64,000 nucleotides of DNA from Magnaporthiopsis rhizophila (GCA_003049465.1 PYSS01000108.1:62001-126000), one strand, 5' to 3'. Positions 33,681 to 47,675 are shown, numbered from the stretch's first letter. The notes: generated by a model not told the origin, from the sequence alone. Made by a program: numbers and translations.

Positions 33681-36600
33681 GACGTCCTCGACGGTTTTCG
33701 ATTGAAGATGCCTACCTGTCCTACCAACCTTTCTTACCTACCTGCCTTACCTCTAGTGTCAATATTATAAGCCGGCCATTTGTCCGAACATCGGAGGAGT
33801 TTTCCCCCTTTCCCCCCTCCTGTTCGTTCATTTGTCATCACCTCTGTGTATTTGTCGTCCCCTTATGATATCGCTTATTGATTTCTTTGCGACCCACACT
33901 ATCCCACTCTTCCCGATCAACGCCCCCCCCCCCAATTTCGGCGACTCCTTCAAAAACACGACTCGCCGAGTCCAGCCAGGCCTGTCGGCCGTCAGGACTG
34001 AGCGTTGACCGTATCTTTCCACCTGGGCCGCTCTTTGAATGTTCGTCGACGTCACCGGCTGGGTGAGAATCGAAGCGTCTAGTCCGGTCTAGCCCTGCGC
34101 GTGCGTGTTGCCATACATGGGTAGATTTCTCTGTTGATCCTGGCTTTGGAGACATCGAGTGCCCGTTCACCGCCTTATGCAGCCTCTCTGACCTCTTCTA
34201 CCTCCAGCCGCGTCTGCGTCTATTTCTGATCTGCATGGCCTAATGCTCGTCGCGAAGGGTCTGGGCATGACCTTGTCTGGGCTTGGGCAGATTCGGCATC
34301 GGAAGAGAGATCGGGCGGAATGACAAGGAGGGGCTAGATGCGCGGTTCCTGTTGCAACTATTGGACGACTCAGGCATGCTGGGTATTGCCGGCGTGGTTG
34401 TTGCCCCTGGAATTTGCTCGGCTCTCAAAGCATCTCTCGGTTGTGGTCTTCGTGTCAGCGAAAACAAGACGAAAAACTGGCGGTAATTGGCTGTGTCTGT
34501 AAAAGACCGAGTGTGTCTGGGAGGTGCATCGCTGATTTATATGACTTGATCGCCGGTTTGTCGAGGTAGAGTGATGGGTCGGCTGGGGGAAGATGCCGTC
34601 AAGAATCCCTTGCATCGGCCGGAAGATGCCGAGATATATTTCCTTAGCTGCTGTTAGCCACATTGTCTGACACACATCGCGGCTAACGACCACATGAGGC
34701 TCTCAGAGAGGCATATGGCGTCGCCAATAATCTACATTCTGACGAGCTTCGGAGATGGCAATCTTGCTGTCCATTTTATCCATATCACGCATCGAGGGAA
34801 CTTCCCCGCCAGCTTGTGGACTTCCTTCGCGGCATCTTCATTTCTACAACCGGGCTGATGTTTTACGGTCTCGTCCTATCCTCCGCGGCTCTCCGTCCCC
34901 GCCCGAGAATGTGCTGACGTGGATAACCCGGCTTCACTTCAGGCACAAGCAGAGGGGCAGAGTTCACAGGTTCTCGCTTGTACATCGTCTGACTTCCGGC
35001 CGCCACTGCAACTTACTCTGTGGTCACCGAGTTCTCCCCGCTATATCCGTGGAGTGCTGCGCCGGGAAGAGGAACCGACGTGGCGCTACCGGGAAGACGT
35101 GGGAGGATGTAGTACATATATGCTTTACAGCCGCCATTCTATGCAATTTCCTGGAAAGATCATATCACTCTTGCTCCCCTTCGCCTCAGTAAAGATGGAC
35201 ATGAGAGACATCGACGGGGCGACTTGTACTGAGACAGACCACGGGATATTCACCATATGATGCTCGTTCAATGCCGCACCAGACCATAGAGCCATATCAA
35301 TCTACTGTCAGTCAGGGATGGGGAGCACTGTGGTTGCTCTTTGCATATGCCAGCTACACGAGCATGCCCACAGGAGCACGGGAACGACGGAAAGCGGATG
35401 ACGCAGTGTGGAATGAACGGACAAGAGCAACGCAGCGCATCCTTTCTCCCTCATGCATCCTACGAGATCCATTCCCCCATCGTATACTGCAGGGCACCCT
35501 CACTCCTCTCCCGTTGTTCTGGATCCCCAACATGTCAGATGGATACGTACCGCCGCGACAAGGGTCCGGCCTGCTGCTTCAAGAGCGATCCGGATGGAGA
35601 GCCGGCTGAAAGATCAGATTATCCCTAGTAATCTCGCGACCAGAACGGCCCGAGAGGAGGGTAGTGACGGCTGTCAAGGGCGTGGCGTCGAAGATCACAA
35701 AACGGCTATGCAACAGGACGCGGCTCCCGGGGGCGCAACACCCACATCCGTCCGGCAGTTGGTTCACTCCTTTGACTTCCTTCTGCGCGAATCAGATGTC
35801 AAATGGAAGGTCTAGGAAGGCTACATGCGGCGCGGCAGTCGGGCGGCACATGCTGATCAACCAGCTCTGAAGCGGCGGCCAGGACTGGACTATAATGTCG
35901 AGGTTATCTGGGTTCCAGGGTCACAGATCGACAGAGAGGCGGCATGGAACATGCCCCCGTGGGCCACTCGCATCACGACTTCGGATGAGAGTTCATGGGG
36001 CCGTGTCTCAGAGTGTTCTGGAAGCATGAATGTGCTTCGCCGAGAACATCCTCTTTCGGTGTGGCCGCGTGTGGCCCAAGTTGGCGTCGAGACGCCCCAG
36101 ACCAGTGGCAGCTACTTGTTGTCTGCAAGGGCAAATCATACGGGCGCTCAGATCAGCGTCCGGAAAGAGCAGGGCAGGCTAAGATACGTTTTGCCACGTG
36201 AGAAGACATGAAGACGGAAGGGGACGGGTGAGACATGCAGGCACAGCCGCGGACTGAGGTGCAAGGGGAAAGCGCGCCCATCGCGGCCTCTCGGGGCGGG
36301 AGAACACAAAACACGGCCGAGGCCCGTGGCATGGCGATGCCATAGCTTTCCCTTGGACGCCGTTTTATCAGCCGCAGACTTCAGACGCGCTAGAACCTGG
36401 TAAGGCTGCTCGCTGTAAGATACCGCTCTTGAACGGCCTGCATATTCTTGCGCGCATGGGGTCGCACGGATGTCTTGCCCCAGAACCTAGGTGAAGAGCT
36501 CGGATGGTTTCTCCCAGGCCGCAAGATGGCAAGCGAGCCTGGCGGCAGTGACCTGAATCCGTCCCATATACTTCCCCAAAAAGGAAGACAATGTGCCGTA

Positions 36601-39600
36601 ACGCGGCATAACGACCAGGGTGATGCCTGTTGCTTCGTGTGGTGCGCTCGCACCAACAGCATCTGCGTCATGGCCCAACCGCACCTGCAGGACGGCGACA
36701 GCACGCAGCGTCCAGCAACTCTCAACTAGGTCCAAACCTTGTTGACCTAGTTCTCCAGGACCTAAGATGCATCTCGAAGATTTCATTAATGCCCAAGGTA
36801 ACTCAGAGATTGGCCCCTATCTAATCCGATTAGGAAGAGCACCAAGGGATTCGGCCGTGCTGGCACATATGGATGCGACAGAGCAACACTCGGGTACCGA
36901 ATACCGGACCAAGGACGCGTAAGTCTTTTTGAGCACCACGCTGTTATCAGTCGTCCTCGATATTGACGACATGTAGGAAAAGAAAACGAAGAGAACCAGA
37001 GGCTGGCTTGAGATGCCGCCGTGCCACGGTATCCCATGTTGATAGGTAGGCTTATGGGCCAGAAGAGGCAAGGTCTGCGCTTTTCCGAAGCTTCCAATTC
37101 AGGAGGTCCTGAACTGGACCGGCCACCCAATCAAGACATATGCACGAGATGAGTATCATGCCATGTGTCGAGGGACGGCGAGAAGGACAGGGGCTAAGAT
37201 ATGAGCAAGGGGTTCTGCATAGGTTCAAGCTCAAAACACCCCAGATTGCGGGGGATCAAGGGACTTTCTGGGGGTGGATCGATCAATTTTCTGGGGAAGC
37301 CCTGTTTTGCCGCGCGGTGACCCATGCCGAAGATCCCGACAGGTATGTACAGCATGGGACGAAAGGATACGATGGGGTCGGCAGTAGGGGTCGGCCGCGT
37401 GGTGGGCAAGGGTTGAACAGAAAGAAAAGTGACTGAGCCGCTTGGCTTGGCTCGACTCTGGGGGAGCCACGTACGTTTGATCGACCGCTGCCGCCAGGAT
37501 GACGGCACTTGCTCCGTCGAGTTCCTTGTGCTCAGGGATTTGTGGGGGGAGGTGAAGCGTTTCTTGTTCAGACAAACCGGCACCGCCACCGTTCGCTCGC
37601 TGTCACAAGCAGATCTGTGAAGGCGACTTGATTGCTGTTGTTCGTTCCGCGGCAATCAAGCCCACCGGAGCGTGCCCCGGAACCCCTGCATGACAATCCA
37701 AAACGAGCCATGTGTCAGTCAGCACCACACAAGAGAAGCCTGTGAAATGTTGAATCAGACATAGTTCCTAGCTGACGAGGTTGTAAAGTTGAAGACAGGA
37801 AGCCTCGCGACATGGGCGGTACGGGCTGGCTGGCTGGCTGCTCAGTCACGCCGGGGCGTGGATGTGGAGGTAACAACGGGAGGGGAGGGCCGGGATTCAG
37901 AACGCTGAATGGAACCACGCACCGTCAACCACAGGACGGGATCCGGATGATCGCTCCAGATTCCCCGTGAGACTGGCCCGTCGGTGGGCAGCCGCTCGCT
38001 CGTCTCGACCTTCGGATGGAGGACGGGTGGCCGGTTGCGACATGCGCAGGTCCGGCCTTCCGCTCCACCACCTCCTCGCCGTGCTTGCTCGCTTGCTCCC
38101 ATACACAGACGGAAGCGAACCCGATCGCCGGGCGGGCGATATGAAGAAGGGGGAAGGGTAGGGCAGGGCGTGTAGCAAGACTGAATAGATCGACTGCTGG
38201 TATGAAAAAAGATACCAAAAGGGGAAATACCAGTGCCTAGATTACGAAATATTTTGAGCATGCGCAAGCAGACACCGTCGCTATCCATGGTTGGCTCGAG
38301 TATGGTAGCGACTGCGCGGGGACAATACTAACATGACGAATCTGTTTTTTTCTCCGTTTTTTTTTCTGCCAATATTGTCAATCGAGTTGTCTCGAGTGAG
38401 GCACCAGGTTCGCCCATGCCTTGCGCAGACATGCACGCGACGTTACCCCACCCTCCAAGTCGATATCAGGGTAGGGGGAGAGACCACCCCGCAGTCCGGA
38501 CCTTTCACCAGGGTGTGATTCGGAGGGAACTGGGTGTTTCCAAGTGCCGCTGGCTCGCCCGCCGCGGGGCCCCAGTAATTTTTGCTCCCACTGCAACCCG
38601 AGGCGGACCTGAACTCCGCTTCTAGGCGTTTGTGCTTCTCACTCACGCCCCCAGGCCTGGCATGCACGGCTGCACCCCAGAGTAAGCTTCTCCCCAGTCG
38701 CCCTTTCGGGGACGTGGGCGGCGAAGACAAGAGGATTCGACACGCCTCCAGGGAGACATGCAAACGGAGGATCACCAACCTTAATTCTCTAACGGAGAGG
38801 GTGTTCCCGATCCCGGGGCCACTGGATGGAACCTCGGAGCATTGAGCAGAATATGCTGCTGTGGTTGCTTGTTAGTCCCCGCCGGGGTCCTCGCCGGATT
38901 GACCGGCCGTTGGACGGGCAGATAGACAGCCCCATGGTTGTTGAGATCCGAGCCCGAGACCCGAGGTGGCGTGTGGTAAGGACTGTGGTGCTCACGCTGG
39001 TGGTGTCCTCAGACTCCACAGAAGGGGGCTCTGAGAATCCAGACACCCACAGCAGAACAAAGCCCATCCATGATTTCCCATCTCGGGTCCGAGCTAGGCA
39101 GGTGTGTAGGTGGCCGGGCGGCGTAAAATGCCGTCTCCCGCATCATGCTTGCCACACAGGTAGGATCCATCCATGAGGTGAGGTACGGGGCTGGCTGCAG
39201 GTGGCGTCCCTCCGTGGGGCAGCCCGCTACAGAATTGAGGTACGTCTCCTCGGATGTCCTATCGTCAAATGGGGCTGAGACATGGCATGTCCGGTCTTTG
39301 GGTGGCGAGATGCAGACAAGGGCGGATCCGAGTTCCTACCATTATAGTATGCATGCGTCAACTCGCCTATGTCCTTTCATCCATGGCCGGCGAGATCCCG
39401 GGAGTGGATTCAAACCGCCCAGTTAGACTTCAGAGAAAGAGAATTACAAGCCAAGCCGAAAGCTGGGTGGGCTAGCCGGCTTGACTGCGGGAGCTGGCCG
39501 TGGCTCCATATTGGCTGTTTAATATAATCCAATTAAACTCCGCGAGAGGCTTCCGGCGATAGACTGGGGGGCCTCCATTTCATGGTTCGCCAGAGCCCTG

Positions 39601-42595
39601 GGACCCTAGGCGGACTCTAATGGGGTGCCTGGACGGGGTCATGGCCTGTCTCGCTGGGTGTGTGGGAGGAATCCCTCTTCCATCTGCCGGCGCCAGCCAA
39701 ACGCCAAGGAATCGCTTGTCGCCGGAGATTCCTGATCAGGTAGGTTGGACTGCGGCAGGTGAGCGTAACAGACGCCGGTTCAAGGCTTCGCCAGCATAAT
39801 GCCCGAGAAGTATCAGCAAGAACAAGGCACACGGGTGCAATGTCCCCTGGCACCCTGTCTTCACTCTTTGGGCCGTACCAAAAAGAAAGTTGATCTGAGG
39901 CCGGCAATGCGTCCTAAGACGAGCAATGAGAGCCGAGTCATGGGAGAAGGGCTCGTGGCGTCTTCCCCTACGCCTAGGGGTGGATGGATGGGATATGGTG
40001 TGGCACTTGTGGCTGCCCTCCGTCATGAGATAAGCGTCTTGCCGTCCCGTGGTGGGCCTTGGCGCCAGCGGACCTGATTTGGAGTGTGGTGTACCTGCTT
40101 CCATTTTGCATCCCAGGCACAGCCCGTGTCCCGACAGCGTCCAAACGAGCCGTGTGAGCAATTGGCGGCCCAAGTGCGGGAAGTCGGCGCCTGAAGATCA
40201 AGCAGGGAACCATCGGGGACCACCGGCCGAAAGAGCATCCGAAAGGTTGACGAACTTGATTTCGAGCTCAGCAGATTAGTCCTTCCTTGGCAGTGCTGCA
40301 TACTGCTGGAATGTAATTATTACCTCGTGCCGCGGGCCGCGGCTAGGGGAGACGCTGACCAGGCTCGCCGGTAGGTGTGCTGGTCACGGCTGAAATGTGT
40401 GGAACTGGAGCCTTTCCTTGTAACTGAATGCCTCGGCGGTTTTTGCTGCTGCTGGCTGTCGTGTCGAGATTGGTCAAAAGCGGAGATGACAGCACAAAGT
40501 ATTGAGGCGCGGTGTCTCAATGGAAACGCGGTCCCCTTGCCGAGAGTGCCTCGAACGTACCAGTAACAGCAGGCTGGGGAGCCCTGCCAACTGCAGGATG
40601 TTATATTGGCAGCACACCATCGCAATCCCAGCCAATCAAATTTTTGACTGTTGGCGAAAGGTATCGCCGTGGCAGTCATTACGAATGAGCTGCCCAGTCG
40701 CGGCGATCGAAGCATCCGTGATGGCAACATGCTACCGAAGAGGGTGTGGCAGAGTCGCGACGCTGCGACGTAGGAAACGGCAACGGTAAGGGTGCAAGCC
40801 GACTTGCTCCACCAGACCGAAAACGATAGGAAGCATCGGGAAGTTCTCACATGGCCTCATGATTCCACTTCAGTAAGTGGAGAGCCCATGCCTGGTCTGG
40901 GAGCTGGGGCGTTGTCGGGATTCCAAGACAGACCGGACACCCCTATCCTTGTCCATCACGACCAAACGCCACCCGTATACGAGACGGAGAGGCTAGGTTG
41001 TATGTCGATACCTGCGGCTCGTTAGCTGCGCTCGGCACCAGAACTGATGCCGAGCATGCATGCCTGAGCATCGCAGCTTGCTACCCACGGAAATGATCCG
41101 TCAGCCAATGGATCTAAATTAGGAAGTTCTATAATGGGAAAGAAGCCCAGTTCTATTCGGCACATTCATATCAGCCCGCGTATGAGCGCCATGCTTGTTT
41201 CCACGCTCAGATGTAGAAGCGGGGCTCGTAGTTGGGGTGACAGGTGGCAGCCGAGAAGAAAGGAGAAGAAAACAAAAAGAATCTTGCCAGGTAAGTAAGG
41301 TAGATACCTAGGTTGCTGGGCTGGTTACCGGCCACGGCACTTCTGTGCAGATGGGAGCTTTTCTCGAACACAGGCAGGCTCGTCGGAATATTGGTAGACC
41401 CTGTCATATTGACGAGGGGTGCTGGAAGTTGAGGACCGACAAGCCGCGGCTTCTGGGGAATGTCGACCGCCCGCCAATGTTTGCCCAAATTTCTTGCTCA
41501 CCTTGGAGGATATGCTAAATGTTGCTGCGTGGTTGGGCGGTAACGAGGAATTCTGCGGGCCGAAGTTGCAGACAGCGGAACGGTCGAGGTGCCAAGCCAA
41601 AATGTGGGCGAGGTTCCATTCTGCTATTTTGACAGCCTCGAGGACCACCGGAACAGCAGACTGATGATACCCTGAGAACCACGGTTGACATGCGGGGAGA
41701 GGAGTAGAGAGGAGGAGAGCCAGGCTCGCGCCCTAGCAGGTCCACATGTTGGTCCTTGGTGATATCAAGCACATGCACAAGGCTGTTCAGCTGGAGAAGT
41801 CGGCCCCCACTCCGAAGGAAGGTGTGCAGGTATCCAAAGAAGCCCTGGATGGAAGGTTCCTAGGTAGTAAGGTGGTACCATGTCTGCCAAGCTGCGAGGT
41901 CCCCAAAGGCAGGTCCCAAGGCAGGGCCAGGCGGCATTTTGCATCGTCGGCCGGCACAGGCGTCGGCCGAAGGAGTGGATAGGCCGTCGTCTCGTTCGTC
42001 GGCGTCTGCGAGCGAGGCGGCTAGTAGACTCGGGAGTGCAGAGTGAAGGGCAGGTAAGACCACATGGCAGCAAAGAGCCGACGAACGAGGTGACGTCGGC
42101 GTTCTCGGGCAGATGCGGGCGTGCGTGTGACGGGCGCTAGCTCGATTGTCTTGGCCCAGCCGGAGAGGTGTTCCCTGGCGCCCAGAATGTCTTGGCCTGC
42201 TGCACGGTGGTTGGCAGGGTGCGACGGCAGCTGGGGTGTGGAGGCTGCAGAAGGGCGGATTTTGATTGCAGACATGGAGTTTCGGACCGTCGGCCGTTTG
42301 GCACGAGTTTCCTCTGCATGGATGGGTATTGCTGGTCAAGCGGCGGCAAACTCTAACCGTCGGCCAAATCTGGGGCGTTGCAGCAAGCCGCCCCACACAC
42401 CCCGCGCCTTCCTGTCGAGTGACGCTGACACACCAAGAGAAGGAATCAATTCGACACTGTACTGCGTGGCTATGTGGGCACGAGATGAGCAGCTAAATAG
42501 TCTGAACTCACAGACAAGCCTTGTACGGCAGTCACCAGCCCCAGATCTATCTAGGGAGAGACATGCATATGTTACACTTCGGCCTAATAGACGCG

Positions 42596-42598
<3 letters not shown>

Positions 42599-42639
<41 letters not shown>
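42599..42639 (+). repeat. Homopolymer T41
   Basis: Forty-one consecutive T in the desert upstream of xlnR, the longest homopolymer in the window. Confidence 0.9.
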
Positions 42640-42640
<1 letters not shown>

Positions 42641-43970
42641 GTTTTGTCTTTCGGTAGATAGGCAGGGATAAGGTTACTTTGTCTGGTACGATACTTCGAG
42701 TTCCAGCTCAGCAACTCAATCTGGACACCAACCGGACATTTCCGCCTACGGATCCGGCTGGCTGGAGCCGACGGTTCCGAGATTAGGGAAGCCTTTTGAT
42801 ATGCCATCGCAAGTCGAGCAGAATGCGGATGGCAGCTTCACGGGTAGATAATATGTCCTGCCCAAGCAGATGCGGAGGGCTGCTGCTACATTGGAGGCTG
42901 GCCACGGCGTCATTAGAAACGTCCTGCTTTAGGTGGGCTGGAGGAGCATTGCACTGGAGTTTGTGTTTCGTTTCGATGCCAGCATCACGCATGTATTGTT
43001 CTCCCTTCCTCATCTCATCTTTCGTTACGGCACTTAGGACGGCTTTTCCAGCTGGCCTGTTCAGATTGGGTTGACACCACCGTCAACCACCCCCATGTCC
43101 TGGACACGCTTGAGACTGTGGGACACGCGCTGTCTGCGGCCCTGACGGCTGGGACCTGCGTACATCCATGTGCGCGAACTTGGTAGCTGCATCATTTCCC
43201 GTCCAGCATGAGTGGAGGTGGTATGTAAGGTGGGAGGGGATGGCGAGGAGAAGGAGAGACAGAAAGTGGTGGGTGGCCTGCCGGCCGGCAGGGGAGACCT
43301 TCATTGAAAGGGATATTGACCCGACGCTCATTTCCCCCATGAGGACGGCGGCAGGATGCACGAGAAATCGAAGCATATTAATATGCCATTGGGACGGACG
43401 GAGCACGGCAGCTCCAAGAAGGCGGGCGGCCATGATTCGTGGGTGGATCAACTCGTCTGATGTATCAGATGGACAGATGGTCGATCGAGGAGAGAAAACC
43501 CAGCGAGCAGAAATCGGCAGAACGACTCCAGCTGGGAGGTATGTAGATCGGGATCGACAGCGGGCCAGTCAGTCTCAGGCCGACCTTCAATGCCGTGCCT
43601 ACGTATACCACTCCAAAGTCGGGCCACGACGGAGAGGTGTCAGTCACCATATGCATGCCAGGGCTCCGCCTACCTCCTTGTCACGGGATACGCCACCGTC
43701 AGAAATTGTTTTTGCCCCATGGATGGTATGCCATGTTCCTAGTCAGGAAAGCATGCGGCGGAGTCGTTGGCTGCGACAATGAGAACCTCGAAAACATCAA
43801 GCATGGTCGTCTGGTCGTCTGATAATCACACGGCTTTTTTGAGATTCCCGTTTCGAGCCACTATTTGCCAACGTATGATGGTACTCGAGGATTGACATCC
43901 GATCTCTGACATTCGCAACTTTTGATGACCGTCGAATGCAAGCGAAGATATTTGTGGAGACAAGGTAGGG

Positions 43971-44010
<40 letters not shown>
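43971..44010 (+). repeat. Homopolymer A40
   Basis: Forty consecutive A about 1.3 kb from the T41 tract and of opposite polarity. Confidence 0.9.
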
Positions 44011-44012
<2 letters not shown>

Positions 44013-44863
44013 AAGAGCGCTGAGCGGCGAATCTACCCCGTGGGGACCCCGACACACACATATGCACCGGCTAGCAACTCCACATCGAGCAGACCCTTGC
44101 CAGCGAGGGGTGATCCATGCTGGTGTCGTGATTGAATTGTCTTCAGGAAGGATTCAAATTTTACGCTAGCAGAGGAGTGGGAGGTAACGATTTTCGAGCC
44201 TAACTATGGAGGCACGAAGGTGGAGGTACCTTTTGGGGCTCTCGGTCCGACAAACGGCCAGCCCCATCGAATACTGCGCCGCTCCACTGCTGCCTCCCGG
44301 GCAGGGAGCGGGCCTGGATCTGTTCGCCACCAATTAGAGTGAGCCTAACCGAGATCAGAAAGGAAGAGGTGCTCCTGCCTGGTACCGAGCTCGCGTCGCT
44401 CATTGTTCCCATCCGCCTTCCCCGTTCAGCGGCTCGACTTCTTTGCCACGTCAAAACAACAACTGGACGTCAAAGAAAACCCGTGCTGCCGACCAGAGGC
44501 GTCTGTTGAGCTGCGAGCCTCCGCACTCGCGTCGTTGGGGACAATCGTGGAGAAACATGGGTTTCTGCGGATCCGGCAGCCACAAGCGACGCAGGTGAGC
44601 TCGGCGACTCTCCGGCCGACAGACTCCCCTTGCCACGAGCTTGAGGCAGGGGTTTTTGCCCCTGTCGCCATTTGTCCACTCCCCTCGCCCGATCTCCGCA
44701 GATTCCTCCAGTTTGTCCTCCAGTCACGAGGCGTCGTCCCCATCATGGACAGACCTGCGAACGCGCTTGTTGGTGGGCCCAGACGTAGCCGAGGAACATT
44801 CGTTCGCTTCTGTTCTTTTCGTCCTCGACAACGAAGACATTGTCCGCACCACTGGAGTGGGGG

Positions 44864-44947
44864 NNNNNNNNNNNNNNNNNNNNNNNNNNNNNNNNNNNNN
44901 NNNNNNNNNNNNNNNNNNNNNNNNNNNNNNNNNNNNNNNNNNNNNNN
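44864..44947. other. Assembly gap (84 N) within a G-rich run
   Basis: Eighty-four N bases follow GTGGGGG and are followed by 17 consecutive G (44948-44964). The true length and content are unknown. Frames crossing it are not interpretable. Confidence 0.97.
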
Positions 44948-46974
44948 GGGGGGGGGGGGGGGGGCCGCCGTTTCAAGGTTGACCTTGCCTGGCAGCCTGC
45001 CTCCCTCCACAACGTCGAAATGAGGAGAGCCCTGGTCTGTCTCCCAGTATTTCTCCGTTGGCATCGCACCTCATTAAAGACGGCTTACAGCGCAGGCCGT
45101 CGAGACCAAGGGAGACAGGTAGCTCTGGCCGTTCGTCGTCGGTCGGATCCATGGTAGCGAGCGCCTACCAACAGGTGCCACCGCTGCTACCCCTTGGCTG
45201 CCCTCACCACAAATTTGCGGTTCATACCGCCCGTCGAGCCGTCAGTCAGCGTCGATATGGGATGGGGCACTCTGCAGAAACCCTCGTATGGCCTGGTCTC
45301 TGGATGGGACGCCGGTCTGCTGGCCGAAGGTGCTCCACCACCAGCGCTACCACCCATCACTACCACCACACCACACCACACCACACACTCCCGCCCGCAC
45401 CCTTGCCATGCCCCTTGGCTTTTTTTTTCTCTTTCCTTTTTGCTTTTCTCATGCAGGTCACCTCGCTCCTACCGTGCCAGGGTATTGAGCGGGTACGTAC
45501 CATCAGTTCACAGAGCGGGACTTGCAGCCTACAAGGGAGTCCGCTGAGGAGAGGGAGAGAGTCCTGCTCTGGTGACCTACTGTATGTGCACGTCCCCTGC
45601 GCCTACGACGCTGCACTGGGCCCGCTCAGCTACCGTTGCTCCTCCCATTGCTCCCAAATTCGTGCTGGCGTTCCGAGGCAACCAGGGCTATACCGTACTT
45701 GCTGTTCAGCAAATGCCCTACCGGCCAAGCGGGGCGGAGGGGAAGGAAAAGCAACCCGGGGAAGAGGATCCAAGACACTTGTGCCCGCCTGCCTACACAT
45801 CCACCGGGGGCAAGGTCAGTCGTGTGGAGGAGGAGGAAAAAAGAAAGACAGAAAAGCTGAAAATTATTAAATTCCCATACGGAACACACGCCACACACTC
45901 ATGCCCGCTCCTCGCCTCTTCCCCTCCACTACACACGCCATCCGTCCCGCCGCGGATATTGTCACGCCAATATAACTGTGATGCTCGATATTGACCCTGA
46001 ATTAGCGGCTCACGCAAAGTTCGCGAATCGAGACCGGCCTGATCAACAAAGCTCCTTGCTAGGAGCTTGTATATGCATGCCAAGAAGGACATCGCTGCAG
46101 ACAGCAGTCCTCAACCAGCCTCTTTGAGAGGGAATCAGGACCGCCAGCATCAATTACCGCTCTGTCTGGGCCTCGGGCGGGCTCAGCACATCCTTTGCTC
46201 CTCTTTTGGCCCTGTCTGGCTCGCTCCGAGCTCATCTGAGGAGGGAAAAAGAGTGGTTAGTTGGACGGTAGAGGTTGTTTACCTTGGAGCATATCTGTGA
46301 TAAACGAACCCCGAGACGCGCGGCGCCGAGGCATCTCAAGCAAGGTCAAGAGGACCGCCGCACCACCGATCAAACCGAGGGAATACATCGCAGCCCGTCC
46401 GGAAGCAAATTGGGGCCCGCGCACACCGTCAAGACGAGAGGCGAGAGTACTTGCTGCCAACCAGGACACGCGGAGCATACCGCTCACTGTGACCCAATCA
46501 CCTACGAGCAGACATTCGGCGGCCGTCCTACGGGCCTTCATTCGTCAACCGCAGCTTGGAACCTGGATAGCCTCCATTCTAGCCGGTCGGTTTCCCCGGA
46601 GGCCGAAGGGAAGCGGGAAGACAAGGACGGCAAGGCAACAAGGGAGAAGGATCGACATTCTGATCCGACTGCTGCTCAGCCGGCGGAAATTGTCGAGGAA
46701 GAAGTCGTGAAGGCCCAGATCGTCGTTCCGGATCTACGCCAAGCCCAGACCCAAAGTCGTCAGGTACGTCTGAACGTCTGATAGTCTACTCCTTTCCTCA
46801 ACTTTCTTCGCGTCTCGCAATATTCATTGATTGCAGTCCACCCCCCTGCCGCCCGTCCCGTGCAGTCCAGTCTGGTCCACCCTCCTCCTACCTACCTTGC
46901 ACTCCTCTTCTTTCCCCAAACCCCAGCCCCGCAATGTGGTGACCTTCTGTTGCCTCCTCCTGCCTGCATGGCGG

Positions 46975-46998
46975 CCACCACCACCACCACCACCACCA
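46975..46998 (+). repeat. (CCA)8 microsatellite
   Basis: Eight consecutive CCA triplets, about 680 nt upstream of the xlnR start codon. Confidence 0.9.
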
Positions 46999-47503
46999 TT
47001 CCCAAATATGTTTCCGCCTGGTTGCCACCCGGTGCGAGAGGTACATTGGCCACCCCGTCTTTGTCGTGCGGGCCAACGTCCGCTGGCCGATCCCCTCCTG
47101 CTGTTTTGAGCCCTGCCATACCGTTCGGCGTCTCTTTATGCTCATGCCGGGCCCCCTTCGTCCTCACCTCACCTCCCTTCCCCACACTTGAACATCAGTC
47201 CGGCCCGTCCAAGTACCGCCTGGGCCAAGCATCCTTGCATTTCCAGCTCTTACAACGTCTCCGCTCGGCTCCCGTCCGTCTACCACTCTAGACATGCCGC
47301 ACTGCAGAGAGCGAGGCCCCGTATAGATATCTAGACCTCTCTCATCCCGCTTCACGGTCTGCTCTCCTTGCTTGGAAGCACACGTACGCAGTCCACCTTC
47401 CATTGTTTTAGAGAAGACGTCTCCTGAGACGTAACTGCCTCTTCAGCCAACTTTCCCCGCTCGTTCGAAGCTGGCTATCTGTCTGCGTTCGTTACATCCA
47501 CTG

Positions 47504-47586
47504 TTTATATCCCATCACCTATTTGTTTTAAGACTTTATCAGTGTCTCCCTATCTTCTCTCTTGTCCTTCTCTTACCCCGCCACCC
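47504..47586 (+). promoter_or_regulatory. Probable core promoter of xlnR
   Basis: A TATA-like TTTATAT at 47504-47510 is followed by a CT-rich stretch at about 47545-47586 and then an A-rich leader up to the start codon at 47676. This order is common at fungal transcription starts. It is an inference from composition only. The two CYCCRS matches near 46922-46932 (CCCCAG and CCCCGC) fit the CreA/CRE-1 carbon-repressor site, but the motif is short and frequent. Confidence 0.35.
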
Positions 47587-47675
47587 AAAAAGCCAAACTA
47601 GACAGCGAGACGAAGCTCACCACGAAGAAACAAAGCAGCTCACCTTAAGTGGACACACAACCAGTGAAGATCGAG

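Larger units (their letters stand above)
33681..47675. other. 14 kb gene-poor region upstream of xlnR
   Basis: No protein gene that I can support lies in this stretch. Open frames are short (at most about 200 codons), overlap on both strands and show no family motifs, and plausible splice joins do not produce one. The base composition is mixed, not strongly AT-rich, so it does not look like a heavily RIP-mutated transposon block. It contains two of the longest homopolymers of the window (42599-42639 and 43971-44010), an assembly gap at 44864-44947 and a CCA microsatellite at 46975-46998. It holds the promoter of the MFS gene at one end and that of xlnR at the other. Confidence 0.5.

Noticed and set aside
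43168..43782. 204-codon frame on the plus strand in the desert
   Set aside because: Arg/Ser/His-rich with no hydrophobic core or motif and overlapped by frames on the other strand; typical of chance frames in GC-rich DNA.
44403..45023. Long frames crossing the N block on both strands
   Set aside because: They consist partly of unknown residues through the gap and have no recognisable motif on either side.
46275..46781. 168-codon frame ending close to a donor-like GTACGT at 46764
   Set aside because: Considered as an upstream exon of xlnR. The xlnR start is well defined at 47676 with TATA-like and CT-rich sequence just upstream, and the frame shows no family motif.
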